DNA from: Maylandia zebra
Taxonomy: Eukaryota; Chordata; Actinopteri; Cichliformes; Cichlidae
Assembly (NCBI RefSeq): GCF_041146795.1
Contig: NC_135172.1
Coordinates: 16,255,123-16,319,122, forward strand
Reading direction: 5' to 3'
DNA length: 64,000 nt
Positions 35,601-47,270 of this stretch are shown here, piece by piece. A model generated the notes under the pieces. The model searched no databases and was not told the origin of the DNA. It worked only from the letters and a program-made list of their open reading frames with translations. The position numbers were made by a program, and so were the translations under genes. Numbering within the stretch: position 1 is the stretch's first letter; every line of letters starts with the position of its first letter.

Positions 35601-38600
35601 CACAACGGGGAAATTTTTGCATCACCTCAGCTCAAGTACAGATATATGAAGGAAATACAAAAATACAATTGAGTACAATCAATGAAAAAAAGTAAGAAAA
35701 GTAAAGTGATGAGTTTTTAAAAATTCTGTAAGATACTTCTACAAAACAAAAGTAGTATATGGCATATGTGGGAAAAACAAATGTTAAAGGAACACGCTGA
35801 GTTAATTTACGTGTCTGTTTGTGTTTCAGGAGCAAATGGCAAGCTGACTGACGTGCTCACACTTCTGATACAGTATCTGGACGATCCTGATTCTGATCCC
35901 ACTGTAAGTTTGTGCGTGTTTTTGTTCACAGATGCAAGATGATCACAACTATCAGAGATTTGTTTCACTGTGTTTGCTCTAATATGGATGCACCCTGGCT
36001 CTCATCCCATTACACTGGGTTGGGTCAATATCCTGACCTGTGGAAGATCTATCTTAGAGTTTCATTTCTAGTTCGTTGTAAAGGTGATGGATGTGGTTAA
36101 AGTTGGAGTTAGTCAAGTTTTTCCATAGCGCACAAAGCCAGGAATATCTCTCCCCAGACTGTGGTCGTAACACACTGTTGTCTGAGAGTATCACTGTACG
36201 TTGAAGGACTGTCACTTCTTTCATTATTTGGAACTAAAAGTCCCAAACCATCCAGCAGATGGCGTCAGTAACCTGAGTATCTCAACCTGTTTTTACACAG
36301 GTCAAAGTTAAATTTCTTTTGCTCACTTTCAAGCATCAAAAATCTTCTTTACACAATTTTCTGTAATTGTCATAGAGTCATGTAAAAAGCACAATTTTCT
36401 GCTTTTTATTTTTGAATGGACAAGAACTAATGAGATAGAGAAAGGTTCAAGATTTTAAAAGGCAGGTTGAGGGGAACAAAAATGTTTTTTGGACTGAACA
36501 TCGTGATAAGATGAATGCGTCTTTGTTTTTCAGGTGCTACATAAGTCCTACCAAGCCTTGGTAAAGTGGATGAGTGTTTGCACAGACGTCTCCTTTATAA
36601 CAGACCAGCTCAGACACGGTAAATCACAGCGTTAGCATCTTCCCTGTAGCTCATAAAGCCTGTGCAATAGATCTGCACAACAAATCACATTGTTTGTGTC
36701 TGTTAGATCTCGTCCAGGTGGTGAAGAAGCGTGCGTGTGACATGCGCTGGGAGGTAAGAGACTCAACGATGGAGTTTCTAGGGCACCTGGGAGCGATGCG
36801 TGTCTGCCGGGCGCCAGCTGAGCAGGCGTGCGATGCCTCTGAGGCCCTGCTGGGTGGCTGCTGCTGTACCACTCCTCTCCTCAGGGAGGCTCTGCAGGAT
36901 CCAGAGAGTTATGTGAGAGCCAGCGCGATCAAAGCACTGGCACAGACAGTGATGCACAGCTGGCAGGAGGGGGCAGCACCCACACAGGAGCAGGTGAGAA
37001 GTAAAGGCAAACCTGTCGAAATAGGACCGAGGAATGTGTACATGAACGTGCATGCATGACAGGAGGATAAAGACACATGTGAATACTCAAAAACAGTAAA
37101 TATTAGAATCTTAACACCGATATTATATATGTAGCATGTATTTTTATAACAAACTGGTTTATTTCACCTGCTTTGGTGCAAATAAAAGTGACAACATGTG
37201 CACTGAAGAGGCAACAAGAAGATCACACAGTGTGGCCAGCACAGTGTCCTCCAGCAGGCTTTATCACCAAGCTGTCAGAAGAAGACTCCATGAGGGTGGC
37301 ACAAGTACCCAGCATCCTTCAGTGGAGCCTGTGGTCACAGATTGGCACAGGCATTAGTAAGAAAACACCTGAACTGGCAGGTTCACCAGTGGTGCCCCGT
37401 TGTTTTCACAGATGATCTTGCATCAGCAATAATTATATAATTTTTGCCGTGGTCTATCCAGACTCTTTCACAGCTGCCACATGTGCTCTGTGTGAACCTG
37501 CCGTTGTTTGAGTCAACTGTTCAGCTGGAAGGAGGTATTTTTGTAGCAAAGGCAATAACACGCTGTGTTTAGTAGAAGTAAAAGGCTTATTCTGAGAGGG
37601 CAACAGAGCAGAGATGCAGTAGGATTTGGCGTTTATTGTTGTGCCTCAAGACACTGCGACATTAGATGAGCTGGGCGTCGAACTGTGGACATTCCTAATA
37701 GTAGACAGCCTGAGCTGAAAACGCCTCCAGCTTCTGTTCAAAGCATCAATTGCATTAGGGAAGAATTTTTCCACTTTTTGTTTTGTTCTGTGGAATAACA
37801 GCAACACTCAAGATAGAGATAGTGGGGCTCAGAACAGATATCAGATTTAAATGATAATAGTTCATCTGTAGTTTGATTTGAACTTGCCCAGTTTTGCTAA
37901 CTCGATGTCCCGTCTATCTCCAGACTGAAATCGTGACCCGGCTGCTTGAGATTCTCTCCCAGGACACAGAAGGGTTTGCCAGGAGGGCTGTTGTAAAGTT
38001 CTTCATCGCCTGGTTCTCTTCACATATGTCACACACGCCACCGTCGTCGCCTGCCTCCCCCTCCTGCTCTCTCCTCATGCAGTCTGTACGCTCCGTCCTC
38101 TCACGAGGCTGTGCCGATCTGGACTGGGAGGTCAAAGTTCACACGCTGGAGCTGGCGGAGTTGCTGCTGGACAAAGCCTTTTTGGGGCACGGGAGTTACA
38201 CGAAGGGCTCGGACGCACGTCCGGCCCAACCACACGCATACGCTGTGATGCCTGACCGAGCCTACACACTTCACACACACGGAGACACGCGCGCACAGGA
38301 CGCGGAGTCAGATTTAGTCGACGTGTTGAAGAGTCTGGTTGAGCAGGGAGTCATCTCTGCATTGCTGAGCGGTCTGGTCGACTGCGATAGGCCTGTAGCT
38401 TTAAAGGCCTGTAGACTGCTGATAACACTCAGAGTGACAGTTTGTCCGGCATCGCAAGGGGACCCAGATGTATCTGATGCCACGGCAACAGTTGCCAGAG
38501 TGTCCTGTGAGCTGCCCAGAGCAGGTTGGGCACAAGAGATCAGAAAGATACTGGGTGTAAGGACTGAGGCTAATGCTGAGAGAGATTTAAATGCACTCAA

Positions 38601-38844
38601 TGCCACCACCTTTGAAGACCACAGCGAGGAAGGAGCGAGCGCTGTGAGTCATTGCGAGCGCGTAAGCGTGTGTGAAGCGTTGGGCTCTCTGGGTTTGGAC
38701 GACAAGCTGGAGATCCTCAGTAGAAGCAGTGACCACGTGCATAACTCGCCCCTCTCACTACTGCAGGACATACTAACTGCGAGCACCTCTCACACTCATT
38801 CAAACACACAACCAGGGCAAGAGGTCATAGTGGACTGCTACTAA
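29619..38844 (+). CDS. brat1: brat1, BRCA1-associated ATM activator 1, complete
   Basis: BRAT1 is a HEAT-repeat protein linked to ATM/DNA damage signalling and bound to the INTS9-INTS11 RNA endonuclease. Twelve coding exons: 29619-29745, 30424-30572, 30668-30815, 33571-34027, 34360-34467, 34627-34718, 34805-34908, 35272-35458, 35830-35903, 36534-36618, 36707-36993, 37924-38844. Total 2739 nt, 912 aa (human 821), phase consistent. Family signatures are DDTILEKLLDWF at the N-terminus, GWIQGLR and SLFVASAANQ, then RWEVRDSTMEFLGHL, LQDPESYVRASAIKALAQ, LSQDTEGFARRAVVKFF, DLDWEVKVHTLELAE and LVDCDRPVALKAC. The C-terminus has SSDHVHNSPLSLLQDI and ends in DCY, as in human BRAT1; those last residues are reported to reach the INTS11 metal site. 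Intron 3 is expanded by an hAT element. AATAAA follows at 38855-38860. Confidence 0.97.
31010..33526. mobile_element. Non-autonomous hAT transposon in brat1 intron 3
   Basis: The ends are exact inverted repeats: CAGTGGCGTGTC at 31010-31021 and GACACGCCACTG at 33515-33526. They are flanked by an 8-bp direct duplication CGCATCCT (31002-31009 and 33527-33534), the hallmark of hAT insertion. Subterminal G-rich and C-rich tracts mirror each other. The 2517-bp interior has no recognisable transposase. It contains other repeats: a sub-repeat at 31580-31850 and sequences near 31925 and 32225 that may be ends of a nested element. Confidence 0.9.
31580..31852. repeat. Teleost dispersed repeat (TTGCCCAAGGACAC type) within the hAT element
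   Basis: The segment contains TATATAGCGCTTTACAATGC, GTCTTGCCCAAGGACACAAC and GATCGAACCGGCGACCTTCC, ending GAGCCACGGTCGCC. I recognise this series as a widespread fish repeat; the class (LINE tail or SINE-like) is uncertain. A related but diverged copy is at 61670-61755. Confidence 0.6.
34582..34612. repeat. (TTC)n microsatellite in a brat1 intron
   Basis: Ten TTC units lie 14 bases upstream of the acceptor at 34626. It may serve as the polypyrimidine tract of the exon starting at 34627, since it is pure pyrimidine and close to the AG. Confidence 0.85.
35570..35800 (-). mobile_element. LINE-like 3' tail fragment in a brat1 intron
   Basis: The plus strand begins with AAGATAAGATAAGATAAG followed by ACTTTATTGATCCCACAACG. 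On the minus strand this reads as a retroposon end with ATCAATAAAGT and a TTATC simple-repeat tail. This end is common in teleosts, probably L2/Rex-like. The family is not certain and no coding part is present. Confidence 0.55.
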
Positions 38845-40384
38845 CGCACACACGAATAAATCAAGTTACATTTCTCTTCATGTTGTTGCAATATTCAAAT
38901 TCGTTGAATCCAAGAGGAGCACGCTAATTGTGGTTTTTTATTTGTTTGCTTGTTTACTTCTTTCACCTGGGTAATTGTAATGCAGCAGTTGAGTTGTAAT
39001 CAAAAAGTTTTGTGACTCCACTCCACTGATTTAAATGTGCCCACTGTCACCTGCACCTTTACACCACTCACAGTGCCGCTGCTATGCATCGCTCCCAGCT
39101 TGAATGTACAGGATCAATCCTGGATCTCAGCTATGACTCAGACTCAGTGTAGTCTAAAGCCCCAAAGGTGGCGCTGTGGGTAAGACCAGGAGAGTGGTTG
39201 TTGAGCTGACCTACTTCTGAATTTGTCCCGGGGGATCACCCCCTCAGTGCCAAGTTCTCCCGTAGCACCCTGAAGCGTCAAAGGGAGAACGTTCACTCCA
39301 AATTACACACAGCTCAATGAAAAAGCAGATTTGGCTCCCTGCGACTTTGTCCTCTCTTCCGCAACAAAATTCAAGTTGAAGGCTCGCAGTGGAGGAGATC
39401 CAGCCCTCAGGAGGAGAGAAGCATAAAGGCACAGTGACAGCATTTTTACACCTGTACTTACAAACCTTTTGATCATATTTCATGTAATTAATTAAAAGAA
39501 AAGACCCAACATCCTATAAGGACCCCAGCCACATTTAAAACATATAGCTATAGCAATGTGTCGCAGTAAATTGTCAGCATTTGTTTGCTGTTCGTGCACC
39601 ATTTTAAATGAGAATATGAGCTAAATATAGACAATCCCAGAGTTGATGTGAAGCAAAAGAGTTGCCAAACACTTTCTTTGCATTGTCCAACCTGCCACTG
39701 AATGATGTCACAGTGGCCACTCACATAAGTGGGATCTAAAAGCTCAACTGAAGTTTATTCACATCAAAATCCTCTAAATAAATGCAAATTTTGTAAAAAA
39801 AAAGCGTGTTATTTTATTGCTTTTTTTTATCAGTCACTAAGGGAATCTGTGAAGGCGTCCTCCGCTGCATCCTCTGACTGCGTAGATGTTATTTTGTTGT
39901 GCTTAAACGCACACAGGCAATCTTTAGGCTCAGGTTTCAAAACACGCATTTCCCTGTCAAAAGCGCGAGTAACCAAATCCGCTGGAGCCACTTTGTTACC
40001 TCCTGTCCTGATCTTTTAGCATTGCAGTCTACTTCAGGTCCTTTTCCATTGCTTCAAAGTGTGAGCCTCCCACTGTCGCTGGTTTCCCTGGTGGACATGC
40101 TTTAATAAAGCCCCAGAGTTTAAAGTGTGTAGGCAGAGAAGCTGGGAATGGAAAAAGGCGGTCGCCATCTCCACGTGTTCACGCTCTAACTCTGTCACAT
40201 GTATGCAGAAAGGGACGCAGAAAAACTCTGCTCATTAACTTAAGAGCAGAATATCAGCCACTACGCACACACACACAGTGATTATGTCATCACCCCGTGC
40301 TGTCCTCTACTCAGCTGTAGTATCTCTCCATTCATGAAGTGAAACTGTTGCCGAGGCTCCTCCGCTGCACTCTTTCTGTCTGGG
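38845..40384. other. Intergenic between brat1 and grap
   Basis: The brat1 3' UTR starts here, with AATAAA at 38855-38860. The rest holds short open frames with no recognised domains. The grap promoter and 5' UTR are expected just before 40385; no core promoter motif stood out. Confidence 0.5.
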
Positions 40385-43300
40385 ATGGAGGCTGTGGCTC
40401 TTTTCTCTTTTGCAGCGTCAGAAGCAGACGAGATCAGTTTTCACAAAGGTGATATCATCAAGGTAAGTAGGTCTTTTAATGCGTTGAGAAATGTTTTGTT
40501 TTGTATGTCGACGCAGAGTAATTGTGCGTGTGCATGTGTGTTATAGGTGACAGAAATGGAGGAGGATTCTTGCTGGGTGACAGCAGAGATCCAGGGGAAG
40601 CGTGGCTACGTGCCCGGGAACTACATTTCCCTCCTTCCACACCTGTAAAAAGAACTATTTTGTCCACTTGTGCTGCATGAGTAACTCTTATCAGGCTTCA
40701 GTGTGTAGTCAGACTGTTTTCTTGTGATTGGATTGTATCATTTTAAGGAGTTTTAGAGGCCTAAAGATAAAAAAGCAACAATTTAGGATGTCATCATTTG
40801 TGCTTTATTCCTTTTGTGAGCTAATGGGGGAAACACTGCCTTACATAACTGATTTGAATACTGCTTTAATTGTCTTTTAAATGCCAAGAGAAGTGTGTGA
40901 GAAGTGTGTGCTGTTGTGTGCTCTGGTAGGTGGTTTGCAGGACCGGTGTCAAGACTTGAGGCTGAACAGCGTCTGCGTTGGCAGGACACTGGAGTGTTCC
41001 TGGTGAGGGAGAGTGAATCAGCTCCGGGAGAGTTTTCCCTCTCTGTTAGGTCAGTGAATGCACCACAAACACACACAAAAACAAGAACGTCAGCTTCAGT
41101 CGGGATGAAAGAATGTGCTTAAATCTGTCCATGTGCTTAAATCTGTCCATTTCCATGTTCATTTCTCATGGGCTCACTCTGCTGTCCTGCTTAAATAACC
41201 CATTCATCCACCGGTTATATCAAACTCCATCTTTATGATCAACGACTGTTCAAAGCTGGGGCTGAACTCAAACCACACATGCTGCGTGAAACACACACAC
41301 TCCCCCACGCACACATCCTTGCAGCGTGTCCCTGCGGTATTAAGTGTGCTGTTGGATGTTTGTTTTCCATCCCACTGACTAAATGAGCACATTAAAGCGT
41401 CCACGTGTCTCTGAGCGTGTGTCAGGGTCGGCACATAGGAGAGCCAGACTATTTAAATTGCTTTATGAGAACCGGTTGAACTAAAAATATCACAGCAGCA
41501 CAGACAGAGCACAGAGAGGAGGAGGAGGGGGCGGTGCAATCTGGGTCACCAAAGTGACGTGGGACACATTTAATCACTAAGGGTAAATTGAATGTGTTCA
41601 ATAATCGGGCCATTGCGTAACAACAGACAGTCTTTAATTAAACACAGGTACATTATGTAATGGACACATGCCACAGACGGGCACGTACACAATGTGCTCA
41701 TGTTAACATTTTAAGGCGTAACATCTGTCTACCTGCGAGGTTTACGAGAGATGAGAGGTGTACAGAAACAAAACAATGTGATGCTAAAGTCGATCAGCAG
41801 AGGGCGATAAAGATTCACGAAGAATGGCTGTGTAGTCTGTGCCCAGTCTTGTTTTTATTATCATGGAAAACACATTACAATACATTCCAGGACAAACCAG
41901 GAGTTTTACAACATGGGCCACATACGCTCAGTTTCATCTTAAGTGGGTTGGAGCGGTAAAGCTAACGCACAGTAACTCATTTAAAAGATTTTCAATGTAA
42001 AGAAGGTAAACTACAGTTTGATTGCCAGAGATGTCTTCAGAAACAATACTTCTGCTTTTTATCATTACAAAGAAATACTGCTGTAGTAAATTTAAAAAAA
42101 AAACTGTCAGCAGGGTCATTGGGCTCAGACTGTAAAGGAAATAAAGAAATGAAGGACTTCGTTTATTTGCTGTGACAGAAATCATCTGTGAATTGAGTGT
42201 AGCATTATTCATTTGTAAAAAGAAACTTATTTTGTAAACAGGGATTATGAAGGGATTTTTCCTGTTTTTAAACTGAATATTAACAATAAAAAAAGGAAAT
42301 TTCCTTGCAGTTAATGGTTTATCTGTTACTGGTGGATAACAGCCCATTGGTTGTGTCTTTGACAGTAAAGAAGCTAAAACAAACAAAAATACTAGGATAT
42401 TCATATCGATATTGAACCGTTCGATACAGTGCTTTCGGTTCGGTACGCATATGTATCGAACAATACAACATTTGTAATTTATTTTATCAATTTTCCTTCT
42501 GACGATGCTGTCTGTGTGGAGCGCTCAGTGAATCTGCGTTCGACTACTCCGCCTAGGCTGCACTGTCGAGCGCAGATCCACTGAGTGCTCCACACAGACA
42601 GCATAGTCAGAAGGAAGAACGCAGGGCACCTCCCCACCCTCATTCAGATCTGGCGTTTGGAATTATTTTGGTTTTCATGTGACATATGACCCTGAAGGTA
42701 AGCGAGTCATGGACTAAAGTAAAACAGTATGTTGGATGTGCCATGCAATGCTCAATTACATGGGTGGGAACTAGTGTGTTAGCGCAGTTAGCTCGTTAAC
42801 GTGTTAGCCGTCTAGCCCCATGCACGGGGCGATCGGCGGTAGCTCGTTAACGGAGATTTGCCGTGTTGTGGTGTTAAGGTCATTTCAACGAGATTAACCT
42901 GAAAGCACTAGTGGGAACACAACGAATATGACTGCACATTTACGCCGACATCATCCTAGTGCAAAGACAAAAACAACAAGCATGCTACTAACTTTAGCCG
43001 AGTCATTTAGACAGCTGTTAGCACAGGATTCTCCTTATGCTGCTGAGAATATAGCCCAGAAGAAGCGGATAGTATAGCTTTTATTTTGGAAAGAGACATT
43101 TCTCTGTAATAAACTCTCTTTTCCAAAGATGAGTGATTCCTCAATCAGATACAGGGCTCGCAATATCGCTAGCCTGACATCCTGGGGCTAGCGATTTTTT
43201 CAGTTGGGCTACCAAAATCTATCTCTGCCCTGCCCGTCGGGCTATTGTAGGAAGGAAAAATATATGTCAATGCTTTTGCATTCTTTCAGAAATGTAGCTG

Positions 43301-46300
43301 GGTAATTATGTCATTGGCATCGGTGAGCCACTGTCAATATGTGACATATTGAAATCGCGTTTGAATTTGCGCTTGTTTTTTTGCTTTCACTTTGCAATCG
43401 TGCGAACTGTGTATAGAGAGCGACAGCACTGATCTGTGACTGATGATAATTTGTGCACCAATTCCTCTGACATCGTCTTATTATTCGTTAGCTTACTATG
43501 CAAACATGACAAGTGAAATCTCCTGCAGCTTAAACATGTGAGAGGTTGATCGCACAGAGAATCGCTGAGCTTATGTGAGTGCGTGTGTAAAAGCATTTCA
43601 GTTCTGCTGAGCCAAACAAGACAGGTCAGGGTGAAGAAGTGACAGCCAAAGAAAAGCTTACCACAAAACGGAGAAGTTATGACAAATCAGACTATAAGGC
43701 AAAAAGAAAGTGCAGCTTTATGGTTTCATGGACAAAATAATTTCTGTGGCTGCGATATGACGAGCTAAATAACCAGGGCTGCACATAAGTGGTCCGCAGG
43801 TGCGCATTCGCTGTCAAAATAAAAAACACGCACAAGGGTTAGGGTTAAATTTAAAAACTGTATATATATTTGTAATTTTAATAAATGACAAATTAAAAAT
43901 GCATGAACATTTTTTTTGTATCGAAAAAATATCGAACCGTGACACCAAAGTATCGAACCGAACCGAACCGTGAATTTTGTGTATCGTTGCACCCCTAAAA
44001 AATACAGTTGAACGTTCAGAATTTATTAACTTTGAAATGTCCACATTTTCCAAAACTTTTGCCGCATGTTTGACACCCCTGACCTCTGACCCTTACAGAA
44101 CTGTCTGTAGGCTTGTTATCATTCTGTAACACGCGCTGAGTGAGAGTTCGGATTCCCAGCAGATGGAGCTGTTAACGGGGAAATCCGTTATCTGCACTGC
44201 TGAGACACATGTTAAAAACATTTCAGCTTGGGCGCGTTTCTCATAAACACTATTCATAAATATGATAATAATATTTGGGAGTGGGACAGCGGTGTGGTGG
44301 TTAGCACCATTTCCTCACAGCAGGCAGATCCTGGGTTTAACTCTAGTCCAAGGCCTTCTGTGTGGATTTTGCATGCTCAGTGTCTGAGTGGGTTCTCTGC
44401 AGGTGTGGCTTCCTCCCACAGTCGTCGGGTTAATCGGTGATTCTAAATCAGCTGTATGTGTGAATGGTTGCCTGTCTCAATATGTGTTAGCAACCTGTCC
44501 AGGCCGTACCCTTCCTCTCGCCCCACGAACGCTGGGATAGGCTCCAGCCACGACTGCGACCCTGAATTGGCTAAGTGGAAGAGAATGGACGGTCCCATCG
44601 TGTTTTGTACCAGGATCTTGGTACTGTACTATCCATGTACAAAAGTGCCATAATCAATATTATATAAATCACACCTGTGCCTATCCTGCAACATCATGTC
44701 AAAATGGGCCTCTTGCTCCTGTCAGTGAAAAACTCCTCATAGCAAAAACTTTTGAAACTATTTGTTGTTGTTGGTTAAACAGTTCCAGGAACATCTCATA
44801 AAACTAAAAATAATAGATTACCTTTTTTTTCATTTCGCAAAACATTTTGCTGAAAGGTCCCTAAATTTATCAGTTATGCCTGTGTAAGATCATCACAACA
44901 GTAAATCCATTGTTTCCATTGCATAGTCTCGGCCTAATTAAGACTTAGTTATCTGCATGTGTGTGTGTGTCTGTGTGTGTTCCTGTCTAGCTATCTTTGT
45001 GAGGACCCAAAGCTGCATTCTACTATACTTGTGAGAACCAACAGTCACTTGTGAGGACACACAACCCGGTCCTCACAAATGTGAAGACATTTAAAGGCAT
45101 TTTTGAGGCTCAAAATGTGGTTTTAGTGCCAGGGTTACAATTAGGTTATGGTTAGGTTTAGGGTAAGGGTTAGGCATTCATTTTTAATGGTTAGGGTTAG
45201 GGGCCAGAGAAAGCATTATGTCAATGAAGGTCCTCACTAAGATAGCTGAACGGCATTGTGTGTGTGTGTGTTGGCGGGGGGGCGGGTCTGACATCTAAGT
45301 TACACACAACAGAAATGCAGTAGTATATGTAGTATAAGGTGCATGGTTGAAACTGAAAAGATATCTCAGTCTGTCAATGATTACACATCTAAAACGTCAC
45401 AAAGGCAGTTACTCCCCACAAAACAGATAACACAACAAAAGAGATTATGTGAAGTGAGAGTGTGTTGGTCAAAGCTACAGTTCAAATGTAATAAGGTTTC
45501 ATAGTGGAGATGGAAATGTGTTCCCTAAATAAAGTGCTTACCCTTCTTTGTAATCCGTGAAGTCGACCTGAGAAAACACAGTGTGTTTCCCAGCAAGAGA
45601 GAGAAGGAGGGTTGAAATATGTATTATATTTTTTTTCATTATATATTAATGTTCAGCTGCAAAAATAATTTTACACAAGTCTTTGTTGTTTGATTAATCC
45701 ATCTTTTCCTTTAACAATTTCTGTTGTTAATACTAAACTAAGAATAGAACAGGACATATTAGGAAAAAACAGCCAAACAGCACAGACCAAAGAAAAATAG
45801 AAAGAGAGGGAGAGGTTGGTTAAGATATCAGGACAGGTAGATACTGGGAAAGGTGAATGACTATGACGTGTAGTGTGTGACAAGAGGTGCTGCATGTGTG
45901 TACGCCAGTTTTCTTAAACAGAGTTCGAGAGAAAGAGAAAGCGGGAAGAAAGAAAGAAATTTAAGTTAATGAGCAACAGTCATGATAAGAAGCATCAGGA
46001 ATATTAATCATCTTTCTCCTCATGTTCATCATCATCGTGATCATCATCACTACCGCTTTCAACACAAACTCATCATCATCTTTATTGTCATTTATGTGGA
46101 GATTTATAAGTGTAAAGGTCATATGTTTATATATGGTAGGAATTATGCTGAGCCATGTTTTTAATCGAGGGTTTCCTGGGTTTGAAAGTTGCCATGGTTG
46201 CATTGCTGTGCTGTTTGAATCACAGTTGAAGTTTAACCCAGTGCATGACGTCCATCAGAACTCTTATTGGGCAGTCAGCAGGCAATAGATCCGAGTGTTG

Positions 46301-47270
46301 TGCGTCTTTTAAGTCGAGATAAAAGTACCCCAGTGACTGTGATGGGACACGTTATAAAACAAATACAAATAATAACATTTGAAAAATAATTGTTTTTGAC
46401 TAAATTATGGGGTCTATGTTTGAATCTTCCTGATGAAATAGTGAAATAGTGTTAATAACAGCTTGCCTAGTCATTTCATGGCCTCACCTTTCACGGTTGC
46501 TCTGTGCAGGTTAATGTGGCTGCTCACACAAAGACATTTGAAAATGATGGAGTGTGATTTTAGTTGGTGGTGTGACTGAGGGAGTTCCCGAACAAAGAAT
46601 GAGGACGCACATGCTTGTCTTCCTTCTCATCAGCTCTCTCGTTTTCCATGTTCACCACTCTTATCTTGCAGCTATGGCGACAGGGTGGAGCATTTCCGCG
46701 TCCTGGAGGGCGGCGGTCAGTACTGCATCTGGGAGGAGTCGTTCTGTTCCCTCAACCAGTTGGTGGATTTCTACAGAACTCACAGCATTGCTGTGGAGAA
46801 GGTGGTCTGCCTCAAAGATCCTCCCTCATCCCCTCAGCTGTTGTCGCACTTGGCGCGTAACCCCTATCCTAACCCTTACAAAAGCACCTCTCAGGAGTCC
46901 ATCCCCTCGGGCCGTCTCTACTCTAACCCCTCTCACCCGGAGGGAAATACATCATCGCGTCTGCTGAAACCAGTTGTGGAGGTATGACACACCACCTCGA
47001 CGCGTCTCTGTTTCTCATAAACGACTCGTGCTTCTGTTAAACACGCACCTGTCTGTCTGACTTCCCCGTTTTGGCTCCGTCTTTGTGCAGAAGCCTCGGC
47101 TGGCTCACGCCCTCTGCGACTACACCCCCCCTCACACCGCCCACCTCCACTTCCTGCGCGGTGACATCATCGACCTGCTGGACTGCTCGAGCTCCTTGAG
47201 CTGGAGGGGTCGCTGCCGAGGCCGGGTGGGGGTCTTTCCACCGGAATACGTGCAGCCGCTGTACCACTGA
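40385..47270 (+). CDS. grap: grap, GRB2-related SH3-SH2-SH3 adaptor, complete
   Basis: GRB2-family adaptors link phosphotyrosines (SH2) to proline-rich partners (SH3) in receptor and Ras signalling. Five coding exons: 40385-40462, 40547-40644, 40930-41049, 46672-46981, 47091-47270. Total 786 nt, 261 aa, phase consistent. The first SH3 starts MEAVALFSFAASEADEISF and ends RGYVPGNYISLLP. The SH2 domain starts WFAGPVSR and has the phosphate-binding FLVRESES, then FSLSVSYGDRVEHFRVL. The second SH3 has LHFLRGDIIDLL and GVFPPEYVQPLYH. The linker between SH2 and the last SH3 is about 45 residues, rich in S/N/P, so the protein is longer than GRB2 or GRAP (217 aa). GRB2 and GRAP2 were considered; adjacency to slc5a10 and fam83g, as in human 17p11.2, favours GRAP. 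Intron 3 is 5.6 kb of stacked repeats. It is convergent with slc5a10. Confidence 0.88.
41113..41148. repeat. 18-bp tandem duplication in grap intron 3
   Basis: ATGTGCTTAAATCTGTCC occurs twice in a row, at 41113-41130 and 41131-41148, with no mismatch. It is a short recent duplication of no apparent function. Confidence 0.9.
42391..44005 (+). mobile_element. Decayed hAT (BED-finger) transposon in grap intron 3
   Basis: The right end on the minus strand reads AGGGGTGCAACGATACAC, then AACCGAACCG repeats, a known end type of teleost hAT elements. The left end near 42391 carries ATCGATATTGAACCGTTCG and is more decayed. Inside, 42925-43077 on the plus strand is an open segment with MTAHLRRHHPSAKTKTTSML, then ENIAQKK. 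This is the second half of a BED zinc finger (spaced H..H) and its downstream linker. The catalytic domain was not found, so this is a deletion relic. Confidence 0.65.
42494..42615. repeat. 50-bp inverted repeat (long hairpin) near the left end of the hAT relic
   Basis: The arm 42494-42543 pairs with 42566-42615 at 46 of 50 positions across a 22-base loop. The arms contain GCTGTCTGTGTGGAGC and its complement. The transcript of grap or of the element could fold into a long stem here. Confidence 0.85.
44281..44592. repeat. Common teleost dispersed repeat (GTGGTGGTTAGCACC type)
   Basis: The segment carries GTGGTGGTTAGCACCATTTC, TGTGTGGATTTTGCATGC, CTTCCTCCCACAGTC, GGTTAATCGGTGATTCTAAA and GGGATAGGCTCCAGCC in order. 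This is a very common repeat in fish genomes. Its class is not certain from this copy alone, and it is noticeably diverged. Confidence 0.7.
44986..45249. mobile_element. MITE-like element with GGTTAG-type core in grap intron 3
   Basis: CTAGCTATCTTTGTGAGGAC at the left and GTCCTCACTAAGATAGCTGA at the right are inverted copies with few mismatches. The interior holds several telomere-like GGTTAG and GGGTTAG units at about 45140-45205. I recognise this as a small repeat common in teleosts. It is flanked by TG-rich microsatellites. Confidence 0.65.

Noticed and set aside
39729-40019. A 96-codon open frame between brat1 and grap
   Set aside because: No similarity recognised, no splice context, and homopolymer-rich coding; likely chance.
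41934-42404. A 156-codon open frame on the minus strand in grap intron 3
   Set aside because: The peptide is hydrophobic and low-complexity, has no recognisable domain, and overlaps the left end of a transposon relic in AT-rich DNA; chance is the simplest explanation.
45140-45205. Interstitial telomere array
   Set aside because: The GGTTAG units are few, irregular and bounded by the inverted ends of a small element, so this is a MITE core and not a telomere fusion site.
40385-47270. Assignment as grb2 or grap2
   Set aside because: The sequence is more diverged than GRB2 ever is among vertebrates, the linker is far shorter than in GRAP2, and the neighbours match human GRAP.
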